The notes: generated by a model from the sequence alone, not told the origin. 64,000 nt of DNA from Cyclospora cayetanensis (GCF_002999335.1 NW_020312038.1:84507-148506), one strand, 5' to 3'. Shown: positions 1 through 13,400, counted from the stretch's first letter. Made by a program: numbers and translations.

Positions 1-610
1 CGACGTTTTCAATATGCAGGTGCTGGCAGTCGGGTGAGTTCTCGCTACGTTTCAATGCAACTCGGCTCACATGCTCCAACCTCAGTGCAAGAATCAGCTC
101 TTATGACCCCAAAACACTCTATACAGTCCTTTGCAGCTATACAATAGAGACATGCAGACTGATTTTTTTCTACAACTCCTAATCGGCATACTTCTGTCTT
201 TTCAAGGGCTCCCGGCTGCATTTCTTTTGCTTAGTCCAGTTGTTGTGTTTGCAACACACAACCTAGTCGCTGTACCCAGCTATCTGTCTGCATTGCGTGT
301 TATGGCTTGCTTCGCCTTATCCTTGAATTGTGCAGCAAAGTTCCCCATTTGCGATAACGCACACAAGGCGCTTCAGAAACAGGGATGCGACTGTGGTACG
401 TGTCGCGTGCGCATGTGCATATAATATATATATGTATTTCCACTTGGGCTCGACCTCTCACTTTCCTTTCGTCTCCGCCAAGTCATGCATCGAGCGATAT
501 TTTTGGGGAGCACCCGCTTCAGTGTGCGCATGAGTACTACACACCGGAAGCTGAAGAACGAGCGGCCAGTTCTGTCACTTGATGATTTCGCATCTCCGGG
601 TTCTTCGCAG

Positions 611-798
611 GACCGGCCATGCTGGAGGTTCGCCAAGCTCCTAGTCTGAAGCCCGTAGGCGTCGAATGGGTTCCGAGTGGAAGTGGAGGTCCAACCAACG
701 CTTCTGCCACGCACCCTGGTGGCCCGTCTGCTGCCGCCTTATTTGGAGGGGCTGCTTCTGTCTCTGCCGCAGTAGCCGGTCAGTCGTTGTTGCAGTAG
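611..798 (+). CDS. Last exon of an unrecognised gene (5' part lies left of the window)
   Basis: An open stretch of 61 codons follows a good acceptor (TTCTTCGCAG, ending at 610) and closes with TAG at 796-798. It reads in the frame that begins after two bases (GA), so the preceding exon should end in phase 1. The peptide starts GPAMLEVRQAPSLKP and becomes rich in Ala, Gly and Ser, ending GQSLLQ. A GTGAGT at about 35-40 could be the donor of an earlier exon at the window edge, but I could not fix the linking exon. I do not recognise the protein. An overlapping alternative frame (ending KLLV) is also open, so the call is tentative. Confidence 0.35.
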
Positions 799-3191
799 GG
801 GGTGGCTGCATTGCGCTTCCGTCGTACGCTCTCCCTGAATCATTGTACCTCAGTAGAAGCACGTATAGGTGAGAGAACGGCGAATTGGCATCCACTTTTT
901 TCGGCTTCGCGCGTGCATTTTGTCTACGACTCCTGTCTGGTCCTGGTTTTTTGCCTGCAGCGGGAGCCCACATCGCAGGTTTTATCTGATACAGCAGCAA
1001 AGGCTGCACACCGAAACGCAAACGGCACCTGCTGAGGAGAATTGGCGGGGCTGTGCGGTGCACTTACCCTTTCTGATGTGGCGGAATGTTTATACAACAC
1101 GGCCCTTAAGACACTTGCATGGATGGCTTCACTTGGTGTGCTCTTCGCGTCAAGTTTAGCTGGAAGAAAGTCGCAGGCAGATGGATACATGCATACATAT
1201 CCATGTCGTGTAGCAGCCAAAGCTAAGCGTATTCACTCCTGTTGTCTCCGAGCGCTTAAAATTTAAAGCCGAAAAGCCCGCGAAGTCGGCTTTTCCAAAG
1301 GCAGGTGTGCGCCTAGGTTTGTCTTCATTGTCCATTTCAGGAGGCCACATGTGTAGGCACGCTTAGTTTCTCAGTCTCTCCCTCCTTTTGGATTTGTAGG
1401 TGTTGCTGGACTGTAGACAGGAGGTCATAAGAAGTGCAAAGGTCCTTCCTGGACCGATAGTTCACTCCTGGGCTCCTTTTCTCATCCTTTTTGATGTCTA
1501 CATCCATAGGTTTATTCTAGTTCATGTTCATAAGCTTCCCCCTGCACTCCTTGTTGCGCTAATACAATTTATTATTCTTGCTTGAAACTGCTTTTTATGG
1601 CCTCTGGATCGATGACGATTATTTCAGGTGGACTGAACTATAGACTTTTATCCATGGGAAGGAGATTCGTACAAACACTTCTCAGGAGTCGCAGAGGCGG
1701 TGGTGATTATGAGATGCATCTGCCCTCTTCTCCTTATCTTAACTAATTACGGTATATATATCCCCAGTAACACTTCCTGCTTGTGCCACTTGCTACGCAC
1801 AAATAGCCTTCCAGGCTCTGGCCCGGAGTTATGATAATGGCATATAGTGAGTTGAATGCGCAGAGGACGACATAGATGGTCACATGGTCATTTTCTGGGG
1901 GTCTTCTAAGAACATTCAAAAATAACAACCATCGCGCCTCTGCCAGCGTGATCTCATAGGGAATCTAGCATATCGCAGCTCTTATGCACAATTTCGATTC
2001 GGGTTACGGGTACTTTGAAGGCCCTTACTTTGAAGTTAGATTGCGTCGGGTGTAGCGGACTTCATTGCACATTTTTACATTCACTTTCTGCCTTACTAGT
2101 TTTTTTGTGCTTATATTAATTAACATTTGGCCAGATGGTTTGTTGTGTCCGTATATACTATATTAATTGCGTAGTGCAATTGGCTTGATTCAAGAGACGC
2201 ACTGTTGTTAGCACGTGCGCTGGTGTTGTGTGCAACTACCTCGGAATGCTTAGAGTGCATAGGGGATGTGGCCATGCACACTGTAGCTGGCCTTTTCTCC
2301 TAATGTTGGAACTCTAATTGGCGCTGGCAGGGGGGGAGGCGAAAACCCCCTTAGCATGCACTTAATTACCTTCTATTTAGTTCGTGTTGAATCTCCTGCT
2401 TGATGTGTCCCCATGGAGCCATATATGGAGCGTTACCTTTAGTTGCTCATCTGACTTGGAAGCATGAGGCTTTATCTTCCGGGTTGTAAATTGATTTTCT
2501 CAACCTTTTGGGCATCATGATTTCGGGGGAAGAAATGTCAAGGTCGCGTAGGTCAGGTCTCAGCAACACTACTGAAGCAAGGAATAGTGATTCTTGGGTT
2601 TCCTTACTACAGGAAACCCAAGAGCCTTTATGCCTTGTAAATCTCTTGTGCTTGAACATGTTTTCCTGGACAAGATTACTCGACACTTGAACAGTGTAGG
2701 CGGAATAGAACCTTAACCATGCGTTCCTTGATCGGCGAATGCTTGCGAAGAGGCCTGGGGCAGTGTGTGGGTCCCCCGGCGTTTTGTTGGACACGTCATT
2801 GCTAGCTGCAATTCCAAGGTGCCTGCTACGGATACAAGCAAAGGTTGGGAATTGGCACTTATATCTAAAGAAAAGAGGGTCATCACTGGTTGTACGGACT
2901 ACTACCCAATTGTACCCAAAGCCAAAGCTGAATGTACGAAGCCGTTGTATCACTGAGCAACGCAACATCAACATGCTGAAACGGAAGGGAGGCGTTTGGC
3001 TGCCTTGCGTCCAAGGTCTCCTGTCTTTCACGGAGCACTATCGAGCTCAAAACAGAGTGAGTGGGTAGGCAGTGAAGAAAGGGAACGGTGGTAGGCTAAA
3101 TCTTAGTTGCCGCAGTGATTGTGACCCTCCACACATAGTGCATTCAGATGTGACCACGGTTTCTCTTAGTATAGAAGTGAAGGCATAAGAA
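799..3191. other. Stretch without a recognised gene
   Basis: AT-richer intergenic DNA with no ORF I can tie to a family. The longest open frame is 194 codons on the minus strand (3031-2447). It has no recognisable domain, and it overlaps open frames on the plus strand, so it may be chance or an unrecognised gene. A perfect 13-base inverted repeat lies at 2592-2623. Confidence 0.5.
2592..2623. repeat. Perfect 13-bp inverted repeat with 6-base loop
   Basis: The arms TCTTGGGTTTCCT (2592-2604) and AGGAAACCCAAGA (2611-2623) are exact reverse complements around TACTAC. The element could form a cruciform or an RNA hairpin. No gene end lies close enough to make it a known terminator, and I assign no function. 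Confidence 0.8.
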
Positions 3192-3352
3192 TCATGCACA
3201 TTTGTAACACTTCTCTTGTAACGCTGCTCCCTTTAGCATCTCCTCAACGGGACCATCCAAGCCCTGAAACGTCGATTCGTAGCAAAAGTACGCCATTGCC
3301 GGCCCTATAAAAAGCCCGGCCTTCTGCTTTCCCCCACCCACCAGCATACGAA
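3192..3352 (-). CDS. Candidate terminal exon, protein not recognised
   Basis: On the minus strand, an acceptor-like TTACCTTAG is followed by an open frame of 52 codons. It begins RMLVGGGKQKAGLFIGPAM and ends EKCYKCA before a TGA. The composition (GK-rich start, then a mildly hydrophobic stretch and acidic residues) looks more like coding than the surrounding sequence. No upstream exon was fixed and no family is recognised. Confidence 0.25.
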
Positions 3353-4218
3353 CTAAGGTAATACGCGGCAACGGTAGTGCACACTTCTGTACTCCCTGAT
3401 ACCTCTGGGCAGATTCGCTTGCAGTTTTCACGGTAAGGTCGTGCACTCGTAAACGCCACACATGCCTATGGCACAGAGCCAAGCCCGTTCTGCCATAGAT
3501 GGAGCTTGCGGAAAGGACCATTGTATTTGTAATACTTGGAAAAGTTTGAGAATAAATTATGAACTAGTAAATGCCTACATGTAGCTTACTTGCGCCCTCC
3601 CCAGTTGCCCGCACAGGGGTCGCCTCCCTGGCAAGTTATTGCTGGACTAGTGTCCTGCCTCAGAATGTCCACTAGCAACCCTAAAATAGCTATGAGGCCT
3701 GCTTTTCTAACCAAAAGAGTTGTTCAAACGACGCGTGAAATCTTAGTGCTGAAGTTACCTCCGCTCGAAGACAATAGGTAAGCGCATCATGGATGCAGCA
3801 TTAAAACTCCGGCATTGGCACAAACAATTACGCCTGCAGCCAGAATACCTGAGGGGTGCATGTGGCTTTCATTTCACCCTATTGTTGCAGTGCGTGGAGG
3901 CATGCCGCTATCGCTTTATTGTACATCTTGCCCACAGAAATGGGCATCCTCGGTTTTCGCCTAAAGTCCAAGTACTATGGAAGCACTAGATTGAATAGAG
4001 ATGAATCAAGCAAGCTAAACTAAGTTTTCCAAGGTGCTAACACGTGAAGACCAGCGTTTCGGACTACACTGTGCGAAGACGTTTCCTTCAGCCCCGCCGG
4101 CTACTCGGCCCCGCGTGGCAGCAGCTGCTGCCTAGGGAAGGAGAGCCGCACTGCATGCAACAATGAACGATTCCGGAGTTACAAATACCCATTTTTCGTC
4201 AAGCATGTGTGTGTAACA

Positions 4219-6835
4219 ATGTCATTCCGCTGGTTGGCCCACATTCGGCCTCCCCTCCGGAGGGTGCCTCCCGGCGGCATGCTGCTCCAGGGTGGTATCG
4301 GGCCCCTGAGCTCTTATGCCGCTATTTCCCGGCAGCAGGAGGTGATTGGTGTCGAACAGAGGAGGCCATATTCCAACACGAGTGAAGGATGGGCATTCAA
4401 GAAGGTCCAATACACCAAGTACCGCATAGCGAAGCCGTGGACATCAGACACCCAGTTCGACGACCTCCTCCTCGCCGAGCCATCAAGGTAAGCCTGCAGA
4501 AATCAGTAGTGTGGCTTTCTATGGAGTTGTTCCGGTCTGAGGTGCATAGTAGGCTGCTGTCTGAGATCCATGGTGACTTTCACATCTGTAGAATACCCGC
4601 AATACGGCTGCGTTGAAGCCCTTCGTTTGCTTCCCCAAATCCGGTTCCTGCTATGCCCCCCTATCCGAAAGGCCCCCGTTCATAAATAAGTGTTTGCATG
4701 ACCTGCAGCCATATGTGTCCCGCCAAAATTTTTTCTGTCTGCTTTCCTCAGAGAAGAGCTGGCAAAGTTTACAAAGGAGGCCCCACTTTTCCTTCGTTTC
4801 CTGAAGCTTATTACAGACATTGAGAACCGGCCTCGTGCCTTCATTGAGTTCGCGAAACGGTCGGCAAACTTCTTACTGTTAAATGGGAACACGCCATCAA
4901 TTTACACGGAGTCACAAGTCTTGCAAGCCTACAAAGTCGTTCTGCCCTCTTTTACTGGACTCGCCTGTGTTGGACATCTAAGAGAGGCACACGTGCATTG
5001 TCTTGCTGGCTTTCAGATGCGAGAATGGACTGGTTGTTGAAAAGGATGCCTTTATAACAAAAGACGAGTTAATGAAGTGCATTTGGGAAAACGGCTTCTC
5101 GCAGAACGAGATGAATGCTTTTGAATTCGCGTTCCCCGCGGACTACAAGTTCCACTATCCTGGTTAGTCGGCTCGGGGGCTGAAAATTCGGTGCCGCCGT
5201 ATAGGTGTGTCTATGAGGACTCGGTAGAAAGTGGGGCATTATTGTGTGTTCGTTTTGCTTCAGAACTGGCAGTGCTATTTGACTTACCGGAGGAGGAGTG
5301 CTATAAGTACTGCATCCGTCAGAGGGCAAAAGCGCCAGAGAAGCTAGTGGAGATCAAATATGAGAAGCCCAAGAACTTCGTAAGATGATGGCTTACTTGC
5401 ATCTTGACTACCAACAAGCAGTGGGGTCATATAACCTGATCTTATAGTGAGTAGAAGGGTGTGTCTGGTGTAACTGTGCAGCTTTCAAGCTACGGACTGT
5501 GCTTCCTTGGTGTGTGGTTCGGCTTCTCCAACCAAGTACTAAGCAATGCATGGTTCTATTCAAAGACCTTCCCTTTCGGAGCGGTCTTCTACATGCTGGC
5601 ATCCTACTTTTAGTAAGGATAATCGACCGCCCTATAAGCTTCTTACAGCAGAAGCGCCTGTGCATACTTTGGACGACTCTATAGCGAATTCAAACGATTA
5701 GTAAAACCGCAAGGTACGTGAGAAGTCCTTTTTTGCGTCTCTGCGCTTGCAGTCGGAATATTCGCGAATATCTGTGGAAGGAGGAGAAGGCGCTTGTACA
5801 GGGAGCCAAAGAACGCAAAGATGCAGGCGAAGAGTTGGTATACCGACAGATGAAGAAGTACGCAAGTGACGCCCGTTGCCTTGACTACCTTTCTGCTTTC
5901 AAAGGTGAGGTCCAGCAACAGCTGGCTGAATATCACGCGGCTGTGCTAGAGCAAATGAGGCAACGAATGGTCGAACGGATGACGAACAAGCTGATGGCGA
6001 TTCAGCAGGCAGAAAAAGCGATTGAGGGATCTCTTCAAGAGGTTATTGTGCGAGAGATAGTTTATTCGTTCCAAAGGCAATTCGCGAAGGATCCGAAGCT
6101 GCAGGAGGCAGCTCTCAAAGCTGCAATTCAGAGCATTGCGGGCAATGCGACTTCAATGGTAAGTACAGAGCCTCAGGTTGCAAAATGCGTATACTGCATA
6201 TGGCCCAACACTTTCAGCATGTGAATAGCGGTGAATGTGTAATTTTGATTCAGGATCCGGTAGGGGCTCATTTTATCGCATCTCTGAAAGAGTTGGAAAA
6301 TGCGGATTTGGCAAAGACTACACCAAAGGAAGATGGGACTGTACTCGAACGAGTGACTGCCGTTTTCCAACGTCGGGAACAAGAGTTCCTCGAGTCATTT
6401 ACGGTCAGGTGAGAATTGCCTGGCTGCAATTATCGTGTAGTGGTTTTGCCTGCCGTCTGTTCAAGCGTACGATGGTGAATCCTGTTTCTGGTTTCTTTTT
6501 CCTTTCAGCCCTGCAGAAGCGAATGAAGTTAAACAAATAGTGCAAAAGTGCAAGAATGGTGACGAGTATGATTTTTCTAAGCTCTCTGAGGAGGAAGCAA
6601 CAAGACTAGATGCCCTCCAAGATATGATTCTTAATCGGTAAGCTTTTACAGGCAAAGCAATCCATTACACTCATCAAGCAGAGAACTGTTCATCGTTATA
6701 AGGCCACGATTACTGCTCTATTGTCGCAGCGTTGGATATGCAACTGTGACGGAAGCGGATATCAAGCCTCTTGAGGCTGTGGGTGCATCCGGTGTCCCCC
6801 TTGTCGAGCACGTTAACAACCAGGTGAGCCAATGA
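4219..6835 (+). CDS. Divergent mitochondrial ATP synthase subunit b
   Basis: Nine exons can be joined with matching phases: 4219-4487, 4752 to about 4877 or 4910, 5017-5162, 5264-5379, 5482-5612, 5753-6158, 6254-6408, 6509-6637 and 6730-6835. The start is the ATG at 4219, giving an Arg-rich leader (MSFRWLAHIRPPLRR) typical of mitochondrial import. The fifth exon encodes two short hydrophobic helices (YGLCFLGVWFGFSN and FPFGAVFYMLASYF). A long charged helix follows, running through LVYRQMKKYASDA and LAEYHAAVLEQMRQRM. Matrix-side N-terminus, membrane hairpin and long stalk helix are the layout of F-type ATP synthase subunit b (the peripheral stator stalk), and apicomplexans are known to have a very divergent form. 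The C-terminal roughly 130 residues are acidic and extend past the usual length. The end of exon 2 is uncertain. The identification rests on architecture and weak similarity. Confidence 0.6.
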
Positions 6836-8159
6836 TTCATGCACCAATATGGAGCCGTAGCATGGACACAGGAGCTGTCCGCTGTTTAATATATAGTGCG
6901 TTATTTACTTTCTAGCGTGATGTGCGATTATCATATTGCTAATGTTTGCCAAAACGTGACTTTTAGGAGCTCCCTTCTAATACCATTCGAAGCGGTATAT
7001 ACCGGGGGCACATTAGCAAGTTAGGCATAGGGCGGAGATTTAGTGTTTGATCGTATATAAGCTTGTTGGGCTAGCCTTTAGCCCCCAAATTAGAACAAAA
7101 CTCGACGCGGACAGTAGCCCGCTTATCCCAAGCAAAGGCGATAAGGGAAAGCGCATAGGCTGTGCTGTGTCCCTTCAGCTAGCACTAGCGAAGGCGAAGA
7201 TCCGAGCTGCTCGTTTGACATCGTTTGCAAGGTCGTTCGCTTGAGCGTGGATTCATGTTCAAGCTACACCTGACATCACCAGCAAGTGGCAGCCACTGGC
7301 CACCCCAGGGCTAATGCCAGCTATGGCAACGGCTGCAGCGTCAGTCTGTTTGAACAGGGCTGAGCTCTCATTATTCTTTGCTGAGATAACGGGATGAGCA
7401 CCACGGGCAGCTTTGCTTAGTGTATTTGCGTTCGGTCCCGAATTTAAGGTTGCTTTTTACTTCTGCAAGATGAGGAAGCCACTAGTAGTAGCATGGGAAC
7501 TAGTTACCCAGAGTGTTAATGCTTGCACAGGAAGGCCACCAGTCCACTATGCGTGAAACTGCTGAATAGTAATCGAGAATGCAGGACAAACAGCTGCTAA
7601 TCGGCACACATGTCATTTATAACGAATCTTGTCATTCAAAATAGTGTGCGGATGTGAGGTGATCGATTCCCTTTTCCGATTAGTTGAGGTGTCTTGACAC
7701 CTACCACGGCCTTACAAACTGTGCAGTCACAAAGTGCAACTCACCAAGCTCCACGAATCCGAACTTTTGCTTCCATACAGGGTCAAGATAGAATTATCTA
7801 CGATTAAGGCACAACATTCCTCACTGGCGGGGCACATAAATGAGGGGGACCGCCATAAGAACCGCCTTAGGAGGCCGGGAGGAGGTCCAAGCGGTGGGTT
7901 GCATGAAAGCTTCTCCGGAACACAACATGTAATTCACGCCATTTTTCAGGCCGCAGGCACAGGGTAGGGCATGCAGGACACGTGGAATTCCATTGTGATT
8001 CATTTTCGTGGATACTTCGGCCTACAGGGAGACAAATGATAGTGTCCTTCCGCAACTCGCACGATCGGGATTCTGGAAAAAGCTGTCCTTTACACATTTT
8101 ATCATGTATGCCAAATATCTTATTTGAGGCTCAATTTGTCTCGAACCATTAATTTTTTA
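6836..8159. other. Intergenic region, probably holding the 5' exons of the BT1 transporter
   Basis: No clear exon could be fixed here. The transporter downstream begins its recognisable sequence at 8160 in phase 2, so at least one upstream exon must exist in this stretch. Open frames at 7047-7244 and 7734-7967 are too featureless to choose between. Confidence 0.4.
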
Positions 8160-10212
8160 GATATCTCGTCGGCTTCTCCGAAGGCCTGACGCATCTCGCG
8201 GCATTGGCAATCTACTATATGCTGAAGGATGACCTAGGTAGCGGAATACTAATAAAAAAGCCTCTTTGGTTACGTGATCTGTCTCATAGGCCTAAGCCCT
8301 GCGGAAGTATCAGCCCTGTTTATTGCTCCGGCTCTCCCTTGGGTTTTCAAGTCCGCAAATTGGCGTGCCACTGTAGCCGCAGCTGATAACATGTTTTACA
8401 TTGCAGGCCAATATTTGCATTTGTTTCGGACTCATACCCTATCAATGGCTCTCGTAGAAAGCCCTATATGGTTGGATTCAGCTTGCTGGAAGGAATGGGG
8501 TTCGTCATGATGGGAACGTTCCCCACTCATGTGAGTTGCATTGGCAATTGTTTCTTCGGGGAATTAGACGATGCTTCCATTCTTTACAGATCTTGACCGC
8601 ACTAATGGCCCTTTTCTTAATATCAGTAAGCATTTAAAACAGGTGTGCACAAATTTGTATAGGGAAGAATTTGTTTTGCAGGTCTCCGCAGCTTTCTGTT
8701 CAGCAGTGGCCGAAGCCTTAGTCGTAGAAACTACGGCTGGGCAGACAATGGACCAGGCAAGAACGCCACTACCGCAGCCAATACTCAACCTTTTGGATGC
8801 GTGTGTCCAGAGTGCAGAAAACGTGTCTGACTTCATCACAGCGAAAGCGCTTGGAAGTCTCATTGTCGCGTACTTGTCCGGCTACTTGCTTGAGCGGACA
8901 TCTAAGCAAAGTAAGTTATATGGTGTTGAAGCATGAGAGAGGAGGCATCTCGCTGTGGCTACTTAGGTATTTTCTTGGCAACGGCTGTTTTCCCGTTGTC
9001 CATCTCCTTTATCACCTTATTCATGGACGACATCAGCGAATCTACAACTTATGATATTAGGAGCCAGTTGCGTATGCTCATGCGATTCCTCAAGCAATGT
9101 AAGCAACTCTGGCTACTGTCTGCCCTATGAAAGCCACTAATTGCCTTCAAGCCGTCATTTGGGGACCCGCACTGTACATTTTTGCCTATATGGCGGGGCC
9201 GGACTATGACGATGCTCTCTTTTTCTACTTCACGAACAAGCTCGGCTTCTCCCCTACTTTCATGGGAACCCTGAGGTGAGGTTTCGACTTGCTTGTGCAT
9301 TCTTTTCTGTGAGTAAATCTTCGCCCCTAGGTTCACCTACGGCATTGCTGCGCTGGTTGGGGTTGTCCTCTATCGTTTTTTTTTCAAAAACTCCGGTTTC
9401 CGGAAAACCCTTCTGGCAACAATTCTAGTAGCCGTGCCTATCTACGTTTCACCCAGTATGGATTCTTACACGCGTCCTTGCTCATATATTCCTGCTCATT
9501 GCGATACCAGTCCTTCTTACAACAGGAGCCAACAGAACCATGGGCATTAGTAACAAGGCGTTCGTTCTCAGTGGAGGCTTCCTCATTGAAGCTGTGAGCA
9601 GGCTTCACATAAAAGTATCCTCTCAAATTCCACTGTAACCGCTGCTCCCGGGCAGACTGCAGAGATCCAATTGCTTCCTCTTCTTGTCCTTACTGCTTCG
9701 ATCTGCCCGCCTGGTGTGATTGATGCTTATTAAAGAAGATTTTCCACATGCAAAACACCATAAATCTACACAGGTCTCGAGGGCAGTGTCTATGCGGTGA
9801 TGATGTCGGTTAGGAACACTGGAGCCATGGTGTCCCGAGGAATCAGCGCCCTCCTGACGTACACAGCCGGTATCACTTCAACAAACTTCACACATCTAAC
9901 TGGATACATCGTGCTTTGTGGTGCAAGCCTGTAAGCATCTACTAAGTACTCGCATCATGTCAGCTACATCTTCGACTACCTTACGCAGCCTCATCCCTCT
10001 TATATTTTTGGAATATGTGTAAGTTTATTCATATTCCTCGAAACCTAGCACAACTAGATGCGCATTTTCTTGTAGGCCCGATGGTATGCCCATTCACGCG
10101 AGACGCCAATCTGCGTTTGCGTCACGAAATTTGTTTCGCAGACGCGGAAGTGGAAAGAGTGAAGCAGTATCACGACTCGCTCTACGCCAAGATTCGCCAG
10201 CAAACCGCATAA
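8160..10212 (+). CDS. BT1-family folate/pteridine transporter (5' end incomplete)
   Basis: A polytopic membrane protein assembled from short exons: about 8161-8237, 8290 to about 8359, about 8407-8530, about 8590-8630, 8682-8909 and further exons to 10.2 kb. It shows features of the BT1 (folate-biopterin transporter) family of the major facilitator superfamily: a first helix ending YYMLKDDLG, then LSPAEVSALFIAPALPW, the cytoplasmic loop INGSRRKPY, and later NRTMGISNKAF and LEGSVYAVMMSVRNTG. These proteins carry folates or pterins across membranes. A short segment at about 9460-9528 fits a 69-base intron by phase and by alignment spacing. The start is not found. After LEYV (near 10019) the last exon is open in three frames: the likeliest ends at 10212 (YAKIRQQTA), and others end near 10160 or at 10415. 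It converges with STT3. Confidence 0.75.
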
Positions 10213-10433
10213 GAATGCTGACACCCCGCTTGGGACCTTTGTATTGGGTGCCTCTTGCATGCACGGCTCTGTACACTATTCCTCTATTAAAGTGCACTTT
10301 CGATGGCGTTATGCATCTTTGTATCCCGGTCGGCTCTCTTGCGAACCTGATTGTACACGCAACAACGCGATGTATCATAATTAAGAGAACGCGGCAGCAA
10401 CACACATCTAGGTGACGGAGTCATTATACATAC

Positions 10434-13400
10434 CTTATAGATGCGAACAACCCAGTTTTCGGTGGTATAGACCTCCTCGAAATGCTTTAGTCGTATAGCA
10501 GTGCTATCGATTTGAACTTTCCTCGCAAAATCAAAGCCTTTCGTAGCTTGAGAGAAACGGTGATAACTCAGCTTGTACATCAGGCTTCTCTTGAGACTAC
10601 TTGGGGCTTCACTGCCTACAGTGAACTGAAACACAAAGCAGAGATTGAAAGGTCGTCAAAATTTACCGGACCATCTTTGAACGTAAGATGCGTTCGTTCG
10701 CAGCAGTGAGTAGTTCTATTTGGCTTATTTTGCTTTACCTGCCCTCGAGGACCCAGAAAGTTCGACTGCTGGATCCTCGGGAATACACCAGAAGCAATGC
10801 GGACCATCCAAAGTAGTTTATTGAGGTCATCGCTCGCAAAACGCGCCAATCCGCCGAAAACCACCTGTGCACAAGAATTCGTGGCGTGTGCATACATGAA
10901 AATTATCAGGCACAGTACAGTGGTTTTGTGAGCACGCTGGAGCAGCGCTGTTGCGGCTACTCACGAAAATATAGTCCACATCCAAGTCCTGGGCAATATT
11001 GTACGCTTCAGATTCCTCCGACGCGAATGCCTAAACAATTGAAAGACATAATTTACACCATGTACACCAATCAGGCATGGCACCTGCATTTTTGCACATG
11101 GCCGTGAAGAAAACTAAACAAAGACTTAAGGATGCTTACAAGTCCGACGGTTGCAATGTGGGTGCTGTTCCATGTGTTATTGTCCACAAGAACTGTCCGA
11201 TTGCCAACTTCCGACAATTGATATCCGTAGTCCCACCTTCAGACATAAGAGGCACAAACTCTGTGCTTCCAACATGACATGCCACAGTCGAAGGGAAAAT
11301 TTAGCGGGGATGTGGCTGCCGAGTACACACCAAGACATAATTTTTGCTTTGGGGTGGGTGTTTTGACGAAACCAGTGGTAAGCTTCATGGAAATCATCGG
11401 GCTTTGGCATGTTGGTACGGCCGATTGGCCCTCCTGTGTAAAAGAGAACAAGAGCACCGCACAGTATTTCTCTGAACTGTAGTCTTATGTGAAGCAGATG
11501 GGCTTACGAACACATGCAATCCTGCACACGTGCATTCACGTAAGATAGCACGATACTTCAAAGCCATTCGACATTGATTCCATTGGTATTCCATGCAACA
11601 GCCTGCGGTTTAGCCTCCTCCTGCAGTGACTGCCTCTGTTAGCGGGACTAACCGAGAAAAATACTTCGGTTGGAATAAATAGTAGAAGATAACCACGTAC
11701 AGTGGATCACATACTGAAAGACGAATCCGCAGCACATCAACTACGGCATGTGAGTGCGCAGTCAGCAGCCTCATAGATTCGTACGAGGCAAAAAGTGGGG
11801 AGTTTCGGAGCTAGACGCTTACCATAACACAAAGCCAAAAGAATATTACTAATGCGGGGATAGACAGGGTAAGTGGAATTTTAAGGCCAGTCGGTTTCTT
11901 GTTTTGTATTATGGGCTGCGGAAAACAGTAGATGCACCACCTAAACGACGCAAAGAGTTGAACTTGGGCCTTGGCGCACTGCACTTTCGATTTCGATGTA
12001 CACGCTTAGACACTTCAACAGGAACTAACCGACGTAGAGGGTTGCAAAGACCCTGCGCAGCATCCCTGACGAGAGTGAACGAGAATTCGAGTCACAAGAA
12101 GAGACGCTCCGAACCCGGCAAGCATGGAAGCAGCCGGAGAGAGGACCAGCATCAATCTGACCATGACAGCTGCGCAGATCGCAAGCATTTCCTCCTGGAA
12201 GGTAAATCTGCCATGCAGCTAAACTAACGGAGTTGGAAGCGGGATCGGATATGTGGTCACACAGCGACCAGGTCTCTTGCCTCTCACCAGAAAAGTAGCA
12301 TGCAAGGACGCCATACAGCCCGATGAAGAATGATCCTCCTCCCCTTTGCAGCGCAATAATGAGACCCAATGGGGCAAGAAAGATGTTCATATGGAGGTCG
12401 AGGAAATAAGACGCCCACGTTGTCGGCTGATGCTCCGACACGGAAGCTATTATCGGAACATATTTGGTTGCATAGGTTGGATCCAGCAAGGTTAGGGATC
12501 TCGATGACCAAGCAGTTTTGCCCTGTGCATCACAAGAGCGAAGGGGTGAGAGGGCTATCTAGTGCAGCACATCCACTGCATGAAAAGTGCAATCTGCATA
12601 CTAGGTAGACTCTATCTAAAGAGCGGCGGCCATTCAGAAGGCGTACCGTTAGTGCCAGTGCACCCACGGCAATGACCAGCAACGCCGCAGTCAAGCCCGC
12701 AACCCATTTTCGGAGATCCTTTACTGCAGTTGCTGGAATTAATCTCGACGCAAATTGAGATACCCCAAGCGCAACGACGAACAGAAAGACTCCGTGGCTT
12801 GCCATATGCTCTGAGCTCCAGAGAGCGGTGAAGTTCAGAAAGGGCACATTGATGCACAGGGCAGTCATAGTAATATAGAAGACAATGTAGGCGACGTGGT
12901 GCCTGGGCGTCGCTGACCCAAGCACCGTGAGCGCGACCATATGGACGGCGATCGCATTGAGCAGAAAAACATAGCCTCCCCAAGCCGTTGCCATATATGC
13001 TGATGGAATAGCCGTCAAGAATGCTGAAAACATGGATCCGCTTTTGATGGCTCGAGTCCACTGGTAAAATCCAGATAGCATGGCGAATATTGCAACGCAT
13101 TCGTTGTCGTAGGACCCCACCAGCGAGGTCTTCACATAGGCAGGGGATATCCCGGCAAATAACGCGGCGAATAAGCCAGCACTGCGCGATCCACTGGCGT
13201 GCTTGGCGAAGCAGTGTGCAATCAGCGCATTCAAACAGGAAAATGCCGGTGGGAGAAACGAGGAAACGGTAGACACGCGAACAACTACTCCTAATAGCCG
13301 CAGCACGCGGTAAAATACGTAGGAAGTTGTCATTAGGCCCGGGAAAAGCGTTTGACCCACTGGACGGCCAAGCGGATACCAGCTCGCTGAGAAGCATAAA

